DNA of 64,000 bases. It comes from Gordius sp. MW1. Lineage: Eukaryota; Nematomorpha; Gordioida; Gordea; Gordiidae. The stretch covers positions 19,180,221-19,244,220 of the forward strand of contig OZ038527.1 in NCBI GenBank assembly GCA_964036665.1, given 5' to 3'. The notes under the pieces are model-generated. The model ran no database searches. It was not told where the DNA came from and saw only the letters and a program-made list of their open reading frames with translations. A program made the translations under genes and the position numbers. Positions 21,601-34,129 of the stretch are shown in pieces (the first letter of the stretch is position 1; each line of letters opens with the position of its first letter).

Positions 21601-22889
21601 TATTGTTTTAAGATTTAGTATTAAGCTAAAATATCAATAACTAACGATTGTAGCAAACAGTTAACAATTCAAAATTTTTATATCTTCGTGCATGCCCCTA
21701 ACTTTTCTAACTTAAAAGTGATGTCCTCTAAAAATTTTGCTAGGAAAGGCAAAAATCATTTGAGAATCACGATTTATGCCAGCTAAACAAAAAAATTAGC
21801 TCTATCTTATACGATAGGCTGGATATCAAATGTAAGCGATAGAACACAAATGGACATGGCATAACGCTAGCTGAAAAAATAATAACGATATATATAATTA
21901 ACTATTTTCACAGACTAAATATGTATACATGCTAAAGGAAAACCTTCCCTATTATATTGTTGTTTTAAGCGCTAATTTTATGATTACATGTAAAAAAATT
22001 TACATGCCAATTTAATTTTTGCATATTTATTTTAAGGCAATAAGTGAATGATTTTAAATTCTTAAATGAATAGAATCTAAGCATCTTAAGTAGGAAGATT
22101 AATGTTTTGGTAATAAATTTTTATTTGCGTTCATATGATCTATTATTTTGAAAAAGGCTTGACTAAACTTTATCTATTAGCTCCAACCATGGTTCCTAGG
22201 TCTAAAATATTTTAATGTATAAAAGCTAAAGTTTAGCCAACGAAGACTTAAAGTTATGACGCTCTGCCTTGCGTCATACATGATCCATTAACAATTGCAT
22301 TAATACAGATTCTATTCTTACATAATGCCACAACTATTATTCCGACGCTTTAAAATTATAAGATATTTCTAAAAATAACTTAAATCTAGACCATGGTTGA
22401 GACAAACAAAACAAGTGATTAATATTAAGTTAAAAAGTAAAATAAATGGAACGCTATGTTCCACTTTGAACATTACACAATTTGTGTAAGATTTTATTAA
22501 ACTCATAGATTTATCTGTGATATAAAAATTTTGCATCATACCAGCAGGGCATAGTCATTAAAAATGTGATGTAAATGATTTAATACTTGAGGTCTATTTA
22601 TTTAAACGCTAACCACATATAACAAGCCTTTTGAAAGCTACTATAAAATTTTAGTCAACACAAAGCCAAATCGTATTTAGTATGTTTACACAAATATTAA
22701 ACTTTAATACATTCAAGAGATTTTGGAAGCAAAAAAAAATTAGGTAGTCTCTGATAATTAATGCTTCTAAATGACATAAATTTTTATTTACATGATTAGT
22801 TTAATACAATTTTCTGTATATATTTTCTAATATTTAAACTTAAGTTTATTCTTGTTGTCTAATAACAATAAGCAAAGAAGCATTTGAAT
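21601..22889. other. Gene-poor AT-rich DNA
   Basis: No exon, RNA gene or clear transposon boundary could be supported here. Confidence 0.5.
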
Positions 22890-23590
22890 CATGTTCAAAA
22901 CAACGACAGTTCATAATAACGACAGCCATAATAAAGTAGTATTTAATATATTAGGTATGTATAAATTGCTTTTATATTAATATACATAGTTAATTATATA
23001 TACTTAATTATGTACCACCCTTAACCACACCCTATACCAAATAACTTGATTATATAATTTAGCGTTTAATATATTTTATTAAATATGTAGAAATTGCTTA
23101 TATATAATTCGATGTATTTTATTCGCATCTGTTCAAAATAACGACAGTATCATAATACTGACAACCATTATATGTTTTTAATAAAATATATAGAATTATA
23201 TATAAGCAATTTCTACATACTTATTATAATATATTAAACACTAAATTATATAATTAACAAAGAAAAGTTATTATAAAATTACTTAATCTTATTAAGTGTT
23301 ATATACTTGTGCATTCCATGAGGAGTATAGCTTGAAATATATTCAATACCAAATTATATAATTAAGTATTACAAGTTAGTCTGGTAAAGGGTGCTATATA
23401 ATTAAGTGTATATAATAAACTATATGTAATAATATAAAAGCAATTTATACATACTAAATATATTAAATACTAATTTTTTATGGTTGTCGTTATTATGATA
23501 CTGTCGTTATTTTGAACATGATTCATTTTATTGTATACATATATTGGTTGTTGTTTTTATGAACTATCGTTATTTTGAACAGAAGCGGAG
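22890..23590. repeat. Interleaved inverted repeats around GTTCAAAATAACGACAG
   Basis: The end motif TGTTCAAAATAACGACAGTA with ATAATAACGACAACCAT occurs four times: forward at about 22890 and 23120, inverted at about 23480-23520 and 23535-23585. The interior is also largely palindromic, with TATATAATTAAGTATT and AAGCAATTTCTACATAC segments in both orientations. Two copies of one MITE family, inserted one into the other, would explain the order left-left-right-right. Confidence 0.7.
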
Positions 23591-24631
23591 CATTTAAGTA
23601 ACATGTGAAGAAAGTATTTTGACCATTTATCAATTTATTAATGTAACAAATTGTCAAAATATTATGCTCAGCTGGTAGATTTCACATGTTTTTATTTTTG
23701 CATCGTGCCTCGTTGAGGTGATATCTATGCTTTATAATGTCTCAATTCCATGAAAATATTCGCACTATTTTTGAAGGTAAATCTCAAAAAATAATATTTG
23801 AATTGATAAGTAACCTTTATCAACAATTTAGTTTTTATTAAACAATACATACTTATAAAATGTTAATTTTGAGGTTAATCTGTATGTTGTGTAATTAATA
23901 TGCAACGATAAATTAAACCTTTAAGATAAGTTATATAGTGTATCAAGAACTCTTTTAATAAAAATTTAATAATGCATAAAAGTAAAAGACATTTTCATTA
24001 ATTTTAAGAATTTTTTTTAAAATAAACATTACTAATTTTTAATTAATTTTTCAATTAAAAATCTCATAGACTACTCTTTGAGTATTAGTTCGCTTTTAGT
24101 TAATTTAATTTGAAAAGTTGGAATATATATTCAAAAAATAATTAATACTGTAAAGTTGTATAAAGTTATAGTATGTTTATAATTATATTTAGAAGCTATT
24201 TTAATATCTTTATATTTTCTATCATATATTTTTTTCCCATCAACTTCCAAAAGTCCTGGTTATGCATATGCCTGTAATTTGTAGATAACTATAGCAGGAA
24301 TGAATGAAGAGATAAACAATTTCCAAAATTGCATTGAAAATACTTTTAGGATTTGGCACTTTCCTAACCACATTTATTTAATTCCAATCTAATAATCATA
24401 ATACTTCACTTCACCAACACCTCTAATATATAAATTTCATATTATATTTAAACTCAAGTACTACCCATGTATGAATTTGAGCTTAAGCATTATAAAAAAT
24501 TGGCTTTAACCATCTAGAAGTCTAATGTAATTTTTTCTACAAACTTTAAATAATTTAAAATCTTGTTAAAATGTAATATATTTAAAACTAGTTACTTTTA
24601 TAATTTATAGTCTTGCAATAAATCAGTCGTC
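23591..24631. other. Gene-poor AT-rich DNA
   Basis: No exon or repeat boundary was recognised. Confidence 0.45.
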
Positions 24632-24739
24632 TAGTGGTGGAAAGAACCTTAGGTGGGGCGGACTTTAGGTTCGCCCAAGAACAACTTAACCTAAAACCTC
24701 AAACTTGGGTTTATAAAACCCCGGGTTTTGCTACCACTA
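24632..24739. mobile_element. Small hAT-like MITE, 108 bp
   Basis: Starts TAGTGGTGGAAAGAACC and ends GGGTTTTGCTACCACTA. The flanks CAGTCGTC (24624-24631) and CAATCGTC (24740-24747) match 7 of 8. Confidence 0.75.
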
Positions 24740-24816
24740 CAATCGTCTCTTTGATTCGTCTCAAAAAATTTACCCACAACTAAAGACAATAGGGACAGCA
24801 CTTTTATTGCTGGAGG

Positions 24817-24987
24817 CAGTGGCGTAGCCAGCGGGGGGGGGGAAACGGGAAATTCCCCCCCCCCCGAAAAAAATATCTAATGTTTATATTTTTTTTTGAT
24901 GTTGAAATAATAATGTTACAAAAAAAATTTGGAAATTCCCCCCCCCCCCCCCCCCCCCCCCGGGAGAAACTCCTGGCTACGCCACTG
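24817..24987. mobile_element. hAT-like MITE, CAGTGGCGTAGCCAG ends, perfect TSD
   Basis: The ends CAGTGGCGTAGCCAGCGGGG and CTCCTGGCTACGCCACTG are flanked by GCTGGAGG on both sides (24809-24816, 24988-24995). Long poly-G and poly-C runs lie inside, which can themselves pair. Confidence 0.92.
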
Positions 24988-24995
24988 GCTGGAGG

Positions 24996-26128
24996 TGAAC
25001 TTTTGTCCCTTTTATTGCTTTTAATTATTGAGATTGAGATGCAACGTTAAATTTTACATAAATCTTTATGATTAAATATGAAACTTTTTTTTCTATTTTT
25101 AAGTCTTAGTTATGGTTGCGAAAATTACTATTTGGCAGCTTGATCAAAAGGTCTTGAAATCTAAACCTAGCTAAGGGAAGGACCAGTTACCATTTCCCCT
25201 CCCCCCCCACCCGAGCTAAATCTGAAAATGTCGTTTTACAAAAATTTAGCATTTTACCCCTCCCTCAACCATTACCATTACCTAGTGTTTACTCCCTTTG
25301 ACTTCGCCCATGATCAAACTTTAGTAAATTGTGATGTTCTTTTTAATAAACTATTACTACCCACAATTGTGGAAAGGGTAGAACGGGGTCGCTGACGCAT
25401 CTAAATACTTGACATTCTTGTTAACTGTGTCCTCCTAACTACACATCTAGTTAATAATGTAAACTACTTTCCCCTCTCCCCATCCCTATTTTGATAGACA
25501 CACGCGGCGGACATTAAATGTACTAGCCAGGTTTATCATGATAACAAGACAACTAAACTATCCGTAACTAATCGATTTATTTAAGTTATTAACATTGATT
25601 AATATTCCTCCATAAAATTAGCCTGAAAAATTTTTTGCCCCCCCCCCCAAACCATAATTTTGTAATATTTAAAGGGTAGGGGCAAGGAAAAACAATTTCA
25701 GGGCTCAATATTTGCTCGTATTAACCAGATTATCGTTGTTACTTCAAACGACACTCATTACGATTAGCGATTCTTATTAAATTGAATTTTTGATATATCA
25801 AAGAATCAACAGTTTGTTTTATGTTGACTCATTAAGCCGTGGTTTTTCAGCAATATAATATTAATTCTAGTATTTGTTTTGAAAACCTTTCGCTATTTCA
25901 TAAATCTTAGGCAGAGGTTTCCCAAAGCCAAAGTTATAGGACATTTTCGTGGGTATTTTTATAGCTATAATTCCTTTCTAAATATATACATTAGTTTTCG
26001 CCTTATGCTTACTTAAGGTAGTGGATAATCAGGACCCTTTGATTTAACACAGGTATAATATAAGTTTAACTTTTTAATTTAACCACCTAAAAAAGTTTAC
26101 AAAAATATAAACTTTCGTAGGTCTCATT
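24996..26128. other. Intergenic
   Basis: AT-rich with isolated poly-C tracts at about 25199-25211 and 25639-25648. These may be degenerate MITE ends. No gene was seen. Confidence 0.45.
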
Positions 26129-26284
26129 CATGGGCGTAGCCAAGCAATAATGACTTAGAGAAGGGCAAAATGATCATTTTTTGAAATTTTAACCGTAATT
26201 TTAATAAATTTAACAAATTTTTGGATTTAAAGGGGTGGGGAGCAGCCCCCTTTCCCTGCCCTTCCCCCCTTGGCTACGCCCATA
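26129..26284. mobile_element. MITE, CATGGGCGTAGCCA family, perfect TSD
   Basis: Begins CATGGGCGTAGCCAAGC and ends TTGGCTACGCCCATA. GTCTCATT flanks both sides (26121-26128, 26285-26292). The interior has ATGATCATTTTTTGAAATTT as in the other copies. Confidence 0.92.
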
Positions 26285-27742
26285 GTCTCATTTCGAAAAA
26301 TTAATGTGATGACAACGCACAGCACAGTACAGAGCACACACCTTGGTACATAAGTTATTTGGGGGGAAATTTTGAGGTAGGTGTTTAATGCTAAAACGTG
26401 GCATAATGCTCACGCAAGTTTGCAATAACATATAAGAATATATAAAGGATTTGGATTTTTTCCCTCACTTCGCACCTCCAACATAACAATTTCTCCTAAT
26501 CTAACTGGGTTCATCGCATAAAACTTTCTAAGTCTTTCTACAGCTCTCCTCACTCCCTCCCGTTTACAGAACAATGAGAGACCCCTTGTTGTGGCAAAAT
26601 GCCGTTTAATACATACGGGCTTTGGCCTACATTGGGGGGGGAGGTTTTGGAGTTTTAGTTAAATGCGATTGAGAACGACAGATTAGGAACCACGTCGCAT
26701 GAGGAGTTAGAAAAGCTGATCATTTCATCAATCCCCTTGGCACATTAGTTGGTGAAATTCTATGAGGAAATCTTGTCACATCGCGTGTCGTTATTTCCTC
26801 GATTTGCAATTAACCTAAATTGAGGGGGCTTAAAATATTGAATGATGGCCCATTATTATGTGAAATAAAGCAATCTTTTAGCTATCTATATTATCTAAGT
26901 TGTTTTTATGTAAACCTAAGTTAATTGAAAATAAAATATGGAAAATGGCAATTATTTAGTATACGACGACGTAAAATTAATTGGAATAGAAAATGCGCTT
27001 TTAGCATACAATGCATGCATAGGCGATTAATTTATAATAGGCAGGGGCACGTTTATAAAACTTAGAAATGGTTGTTTGATTTGGTGAATATTCCAAAAAT
27101 TTACAACATTATATGCTAGTTTTAAATTACAATTTTGTCATTGAGCCTAATGATTCAAATTGGGTTTTTATATTTGATGCTGGCATCGCGCCCGTTATAA
27201 ATTTAAGTTTAAAAGGTTTAATGAACTTTAATTTTCTAATTTTCTTATTAGCTAAAAAGGTTAATATAAATTGTTGTTATTGTTGTTTATAATGGAAAAC
27301 TACAATTATAAAAACTTTCTTGTCGATAAATTAAATATACCCAACTTAATGACTGACCACTGTTTGGATTGAATTTTTCAGACCCCACCCCAGGCCAAAA
27401 TCTTTTTATTTTTGGGTCCCATTGATTTATTATAATCACTTCGTGTTCGGGCATCTTTGGTTAACAGGCCTTAGCTTTTTTTTAAAGAGTCAGGAAAACA
27501 ACGACTCGGTATACTTATAGCCAAATACAATTTTAAATTGTTCGCGGATTCTTGGCCAATTTCAGAAGATCCCCTCCCCTCGATGATTTTATATGAATAG
27601 TTTATTTGTATTATACGATGCTTTTTGATGAATATGCTTTATCTTATTTTTTCATATTGTCAAATTATCGGATTTTTAACAAAAATACTGATGTTATTTA
27701 AAAAAAAACTATTTTTAAAACGTATGTTTTGCATTGTTTCAG
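26285..27742. other. Upstream region of the SKAP gene
   Basis: The first coding exon(s) of the SKAP homologue should lie here or further upstream, because the exon at 27743 needs one base from a preceding exon. I found no candidate with the right phase. The short frame starting MENGNYLVYDD at 26940 does not splice in phase. Confidence 0.4.
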
Positions 27743-30700
27743 ATGTGGAGCGTTTTTTGATCGTGCACATCAAGCCGCTGAGCAAGAATTTGAGTTATGA
27801 GGGCCGACTGCAACGGGAAAAGATATTGTCCGCCATTCACGACCTTAAAGTGGCTTATCCGGCCTTAGAAAATATCGGGGCTTGTGCGGAGTTTACGGAA
27901 GGCGGATCTGACCGTTCTCGATCCACTCTGCAAAGCGATACCGGGTTTTCCTCCAATTCGCAAGGGGTAATTTTGGGCTTATTTTTATTTAAATACCTTA
28001 AATGGGATAGCTATTAATAAGGGACCACGGGGAAACTTTTAATGACTTGTTTAGTGTTGTGCGGCTGCGTTTTTTTAGCCGACTGAACATAAGCTGACCA
28101 AAGATTTTTTGGTCTATTTTTCTTAGTCGACCACTAGGCTTAGTCGAAATTTTAAAAATAGACGAGAGCCGACCATTAGTCTTAGGTAAACTAAAGGCTG
28201 ACCAAACAAGTCCCAGCCGTTTTTACGACACTAGGCTTGTGGTATGGTGTCGATAAACTTGTTGTATAAAGGGCCACGGTTTGTGCTTTTTAAATTCCTA
28301 ACATGACGAGCAAACTTGTATTTCACATTCACACATTTAGGAAGACTACGTAATAAACAGTTTTTTCAAGATAATGAATAGACCATGCTTAAGTGTGAAT
28401 AACATATAAATGGTGCCCTATCAACTCGCCGAAAACCATCTCGCCGAATTTAATGTCCCCCGGTTAAAAAAGGTCCGGACCATTTTTAACCGGGGGACAT
28501 TAAATTAGGCGAGATGGTTTTCGGCAAGATATAAATAAGTCGTTTTGCCTTTTAATAAGCGCTTATATTTATAATATACGACGAAGTGTGGGATGCTAGG
28601 GGAATTATAGCCTCATCACCAGTCTTATAATGTCCCAGGAATAAAGCCATAAAGCGCTGTGCAAAAGTTTTAGATTGTTTCGCAAAAAATTACGATTTGA
28701 AAAAGACTCTTTTTTAAACACCTTATTCTCAAATAATCAAAAATGATAATTTTTAAAATTTAATTTCATTTGATTTTCTAAATGTAAATATTGAATTTTT
28801 TACAAAAATTTTAAAATTTTTACGCAACGTTATTGCCATTGATAGTCATCTTCCGGCAGCGAAAATCGGGCGAATCAAGGACACCTACCCTCCTCCCCTG
28901 GCAACGTTTGCACTAAGGTCGCGGACAGAAATGCTGACCAGGGCAAAAAAGGTTTCCACAAATCGGCATTTACTTCCAAGAAAAACTTGTTGGCAGCTAT
29001 TTTTCTCTCCCGCTCGACCCTGTCCCTGCACCCCAAAAAGTCTCTGATCGAGGAAACTCAAGATCCGTCGTCAACTTGCTTGCAAACGCAACGGGGGCTG
29101 GCATCGTTGGCTAACCAGGTTCAAGGTTTTACTGCAATCATTGTGACATTTGTGCTTTACATTTTTTTCCTCTTTGTCTTTAGTTTTAATTTGAAAGGAT
29201 CTTTTACCCTTTTCAAAGTCATTTTGATAATGGTGATTTCTTAATATTTTTACCGTTAATTTTTTTTGCATTTGTATTTAGGTGATGAGAATATTAAAGA
29301 GTTTAAAATTAATAATGATGAATTGATAAATCATATAAAGGGGTCGGGAGTGAGGGGAGTACAAAATTAGAACATAAATAGTAGAAGATAAAAAAGCAAA
29401 ACTGGAAAGATATGATTTTACTAAATTGGTTTTTAGTGCACAATATTAAAAAATATAATTGGAGCAATAACATAAAACCGATGTAAGTAATATATGTAGA
29501 GAATGATATATAAATACAGTCGAAACTTCTTAATCGCAAATCGGATTATCGCGAAAATCTTTTAAGCGCGAAGTTAACCGCCATTTTGTTTTTTTTAAAC
29601 GATAATATTAACAAAAACATCGTTTACTGACAAATCGCTTAATAGTACAATATCGGATATTCACAAACATTTTCGAGTCCTTAAATCAACCATATAACAA
29701 TATAAAATATCGTTTTATTGCGAAGCGTAAGAAATGATTATTTAATATAATGTACATATGCCTTTATTTCCATCGTTTAATCGCGAAATATCGGTTAATC
29801 GCGAATTTTTTTTCAGGCCAAAGGCTTTGCAATTAAACGGTTTTGACTGTACAGGTATAATGATGATTAAACGGTATGTCTTTCACATATTCAAACATTA
29901 TCGTAATATTTTTATTAAAATAAAGCAATTTTTCTCCCATTTAGAAGGTGAAATTGCTGGGTCAAATTGTGAAATGATTGGTCAAGTTTTGACAGAACCC
30001 ACTACTGTCCTGGCAAGAACGTCTGATGAGCACTACGTCAATGGCAACAGCAGCACAGCCTCATCCTTGACATCATCTATCAAAGGTTGTATGCTTAATA
30101 CTAGTAGTTGTGTAGATGGCTTGAGGTACTGAGAGATAACAATTTTAAACCGAGTCGAGCTGAGGAAGCTTTTTACTTATTTTTGAATAACTGATTTGAG
30201 AAAAGAGACACTTTTATAGGGAAAACTAAGCTTGACCTGGCGAAGGAGTTGGCTATTTGCCTTAGGGCTCATTAGGGCACCCGGTCAAAGTAGCAGAAAA
30301 AAGCAGGCAAATTGATCAGATCAAGATTGGTCAGGAGGGTTAGGGTTAGTGTTTTAGGTTGGCGTTTTAGGTTAGGGTTAGGAGCACATCAAATTCCCTC
30401 CCCATTTGAGATTTAATTCCAATATATTGATAATCTAAAAAAATAGCTTTCTGCTACTTTTTCATTAGTCTGCTACTTTGACCCCGATTCCTCATTAGGG
30501 TTTACTCGCTTTTTTAAAATGATGGTCGTTAGACAAAACTTACACAGCCCAAAGATTTTTTGGTCTGTTTTGTTAGTCGCATAACCTGACCAGCAGTTTT
30601 TTGGCAAAGCTTTGGTCTGCTTGTGTTCAGTCGGCTAAAACCAATGGTCGACCAAACAAAACCCAGGCAGCGTGAAGCTTTCATTGGTTAATTTTTATGA

Positions 30701-33700
30701 AGAGTATTATTTTAGGAGAGTACATGACTATATTATTTTAAGGTTAAATATAGAGCATTAAATGCGTTTTTTAGTTAAAAAATAATCAAAGTAGCTACTC
30801 AAATCCAAAGCTAAAGATAACTACTCATGAACTTCTGCTTTTTTTCATTTTGACAATTCTCATGCTTACCATTAAAATTTTAGATACATTTGCTTCCAAC
30901 GAATCAGCCTGTTTCAGTCCAGCTAGAGATGCTGGTGCTCGTGATCAAATCTTAATCTCTGGCTACTTGGAAAAACGGAAAAAGGGTGAATATTTTTAAG
31001 AATTTTGTCAGTTTTACTGCATTGTGCAAAAGATAAATAAATGACGCATTTTCTAAAAATTATTTTTAAGAAGTAAATATATTTATTATAAAATGCAACT
31101 CATTTGTAAAAATATATCATTTAACTTGAGAGCTACTAGGGTTCCGCCATCATAAAATTAGCCTCAAATTTACTCCTGTTTTTTTAATTGTTAATCAACT
31201 ATGATGTAATGAAATGAAGGACTATGGAATTAACTTTTTTCAAATAAAAATAATATCAATCTTTACGTTTTTTGTAACTTACATAAATTACATTCGACAC
31301 CTTAAAAATATCACTTTTTGGCTTACACAATTTCAAAAATGTAAATTTTGTATATTAATATTTCTTGATGGATCAAAAAATTTTAGAAAGACTTATTTTA
31401 TATTTATCACTAATATAGCCTTATCACCGTTCTGAAAGCTAGCTAAATATATCTTAAAAGAACAATTGCAAAGCAATTAATATGTAATTTTATTCAATTT
31501 TACCTGAAATTTTTAATTTATAGTTATATTACAAATAATTTATTTCTTTATTTCCAATTTTTTTTGCCAATTCTTATAAACATGTGAAAGGTGCGGATGG
31601 TTTGAAAGGAGCTTTGCTCAACCGATTCCAAAAGAAATGGTGCGTCGTTAGACCTCATCAATTTGAAATATACGATAGGAAGTGCGATAAAAAACCGAAA
31701 AGACACCTATCTTTGAGCCAATACGAATTTTACCACCCATCTCCTTTGGTCATTTGCCAAGAGGCTAGGTACAGGAGTTTTGTTCTGGAGGGCAAAGGAA
31801 ACCTGAGATGTTACCACGTAGGATTTACCCTTTTATCAACCATTTGTTCCAGCCAAATTTTATGTATACGTGTTTTTTTATCAATTTTGCAGTAGATCTT
31901 TAGGTAAAATGTTATAATTGATTACACGTGGGTTGCATTGGAAGAAACGTAAACTTGCAGTTAAGGGACACTATTTATAATCATAACGGCTTTGACCGTT
32001 ATTTGGCTTAAATAAGTTGTATATGTAATGTATAAACCGTCCTTTATGACTTTTCTGAGTGAGCTTATTACGAAACTTTTGATATTTTATGAGACTTAAA
32101 ACGAACGATCTATTTATATCAAGACGATTCCCGAAATGATATAATGCGGTGGAAGTAAATAAAATTTCAAAATAAAGCAAAATTTGTTAGATAAGGTTTA
32201 TTGACTCAGGTCAATGGCTCTGATACCAAGTTTGTTTTCTCTATGAGAACTTCTATACTAGTGATTACAAAGGTAATTTGAATCCAAATGTATGTTTTAG
32301 TTACTAGCGGACTCTCGCAGGTCGGTATTGGAATGGAAGGAAGCTGTCCTGGCAGCTAAACAAGCTTCGTTAAACGTCGTGGAAACCACAAAACGTCATA
32401 ACGAGACCATTCCACTAAGTCCCCCGCCAATTCACGTTACATCTCCTGAAAACATAAGATCCTATCGTCAATCTTCATCTCCCTCCCCTTTAGCCCCAGC
32501 TGAAAATCCAGATAAATCGTTAAATTCTCATACACACCCTGATCTACATTTAAACGATCATCTTGCTATAAATAATTTTGAAAAATGCGAAAAAGTATCA
32601 TGCGTGCCCTTAAAAGCTAGCAATAGTTTTAGCACGGGATCGGATATATCGTGTCCACCCGGAGGGCAACCCCTTAACCTGGAACCCGACCTAATAATGA
32701 TGGAATTTATCGAGAGGGTCGGTTCCAAGCTTAATAGTGCCGCGGTAGCAGTTATTAAAAACTCTGGTGGCAACGCGTCACCACAACCCATCGCATCATC
32801 GCCCATATCATTTAGCGAGGAATTTGAAAAGTCAGTAGTTGATGTGCGTCATCCTCAACTTTCTCATTCGCCCGACTTACAGACTAAGCGCGGAACAAGT
32901 TTGAAATTAGCGCCTAAATCCCATTCCGAAGATGAATGGCGGGAAGCCAAATTAATGCTTAACACCTCAATCGACTCCTGTCAATCCTATCCCATCCAGG
33001 ATCATCAATATCAAAGTAGGATCGAGATTTTGCCGCTTGTTTATTATAAATTAATGTAAAGTTGTTCTTTAGCTTTCTTTGCCAAAGTGTGCATGAAGAA
33101 CTTTTGAATTTTATGTTTTTCAGAATGGGCCGTTTTTAATGTTGTAAAACGTATTACAGCATTGATGTTGACTTGCGATTAATTTTAGCGTTGTTTTTAA
33201 GTTGTCGATAAACCATAGCTTTTTTTGCACCATAAGAGGTTGCGTAAGGATGCCACAATGGCTAAAGTTGTTATCTCTGATAAAGTAGCTTGTATGTTTA
33301 AATTTAATTTATTAAGATAAAAATACAAATTTTGTGAAGATCAATGTAATAAATAAAAAAAGTTAAGTATTAAAAATATCTGGAAAACATATCAAAATTG
33401 CTATTGGATTATATTTACAAATCGTAATGTCTGAGAGCTACGACTAAAGTTTATTAAAGTTTGTCACAATAATTTAGCCTCATTCGTTTTAGTCAAAGTT
33501 TTCTTGACATCATTTTAACCATCAAAAACTACTCAAAAATTGGAACATAAATAACGTGTGCTTGCGAGTTAAACTGCGTTACAAAACTTTCGCCCCCATT
33601 AAGTAAAAAAGTAATAGACGTTCGCCACAACCAAGTGTGTTTAAATACACGCATTTAAGTTAATTGAAAGAAAAGAGTATGTATAACAGGTTTAAATTTG

Positions 33701-34129
33701 ATTGCAGATCCCGAGTACGGCAAAGAAGGTGAATTTTTAAGGTTTGCCAGGACGACAAACCATCTTACAAAATACGATCCCACCACAGAACGATTTTTTT
33801 CGCAGCAGCAGCAATTGTCATCGTCAAACTGCCTTTCATCATCGCCGAATGCCAACAGCGATGATCAACAATGGCAAGCGGAGCAAAGTTTGCATTTGTT
33901 GGGCCCCGAACGAATTTACTTAGCTGTCCGCAATTGTAAACCGGATGGGCCGGACGAGTTAGAATTATATCATGCGGACCCTGTTTACGTTATAAGTAAA
34001 CGATTCGATCATTTAGGTTGGTGGATTGGAATTTCTTTGCACCATGGTTCCTTAGGTTTCGTTCCAAAATGTCATTTAACCCCAGCGTATTCTTCTCACG
34101 GCAATCCCCCCGTCAAAGCTAATTGTTGA
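27743..34129 (+). CDS. SKAP: SKAP-type adaptor (PH and SH3 domains), 5' end missing
   Basis: Seven exons join in phase: 27743-27966, 28846-29125, 29945-30085, 30884-30985, 31591-31817, 32301-33015 and 33708-34129, about 700 residues. The first exon resembles the SKAP helical dimerisation region (VERFLIVHIKPLSKNLSYEG). Exons 4-6 hold a PH domain (ISGYLEKRKKG, FQKKWCVVRPHQFEIYDRK, LADSRRSVLEWKEAVLAAK). The last exon ends in an SH3 domain (RIYLAVRNCKPDGPDELELY, KRFDHLGWWIGISL, GSLGFVPKCHL). Order and spacing of motifs match SKAP1/SKAP2, Src-kinase-associated adaptors that link kinases to adhesion and actin. It is about twice the vertebrate length, owing to Ser/Pro-rich linkers between PH and SH3. 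DEHYVN before the PH domain is a possible phosphotyrosine site. AATAAA is at 34338-34343. Confidence 0.85.
28052..28233. mobile_element. hAT-like MITE in SKAP intron
   Basis: Ends TAGTGTTGTGCGGCTGCG and AGCCGTTTTTACGACACTA are inverted. The flanks GACTTGTT and GGCTTGTG match 6 of 8. The interior (TTTTTTGGTCTATTTTTC, AGTCGACCA) is shared with 30526-30670 and 55325-55465. Confidence 0.7.
28412..28528. mobile_element. Palindromic MITE in SKAP intron
   Basis: Two nearly perfect arms of about 45-50 bp face each other around 28471 (CTCGCCGAAAACCATCTCGC and its complement, through TTTAATGTCCCCCGG). The left end GGTGCCCTATCAACTCGCC matches the element at 45832. ATATAAAT flanks both sides (28404-28411, 28529-28536), though the right end is shorter than in the other copy. 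Confidence 0.8.
29517..29849. mobile_element. pogo/Tigger-like MITE copy 1, TA TSD
   Basis: Starts CAGTCGAAACTTCTTAATCG and ends CAATTAAACGGTTTTGACTG, inverted at the tips (CAGTC.AAAC). TA flanks both sides. It lies in a SKAP intron. A copy is at 41004-41315 with only scattered differences. Ends beginning CAGT with TA duplication are typical of the pogo/Tigger branch of Tc1/mariner. Confidence 0.85.
30526..30670. mobile_element. Degenerate hAT-like MITE in SKAP intron
   Basis: Shares CAAAGATTTTTTGGTCTGTT, AGTCGCATAACCTGACCA and GGTCGACCAAACAAAACCCA with 55325-55465. The boundaries are not sharp and no target duplication was found. Confidence 0.6.

Noticed and set aside
24820-24965. Poly-G and poly-C runs as a regulatory G-quadruplex
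   Set aside because: They are explained by the G/C-rich ends of a MITE with perfect TSD; similar runs vary in length in all copies.
26940-26973. MENGNYLVYDD as first exon of the SKAP gene
   Set aside because: Both possible donors leave phase 0, but the exon at 27743 needs phase 1; joining gives an early stop.
30320-30382. TTAGGG-like repeats (GTTAGGGTTAGTG, GGTTAGGGTTAGG)
   Set aside because: Only a few imperfect units inside a SKAP intron; not a telomere and too short to call an interstitial telomere array.
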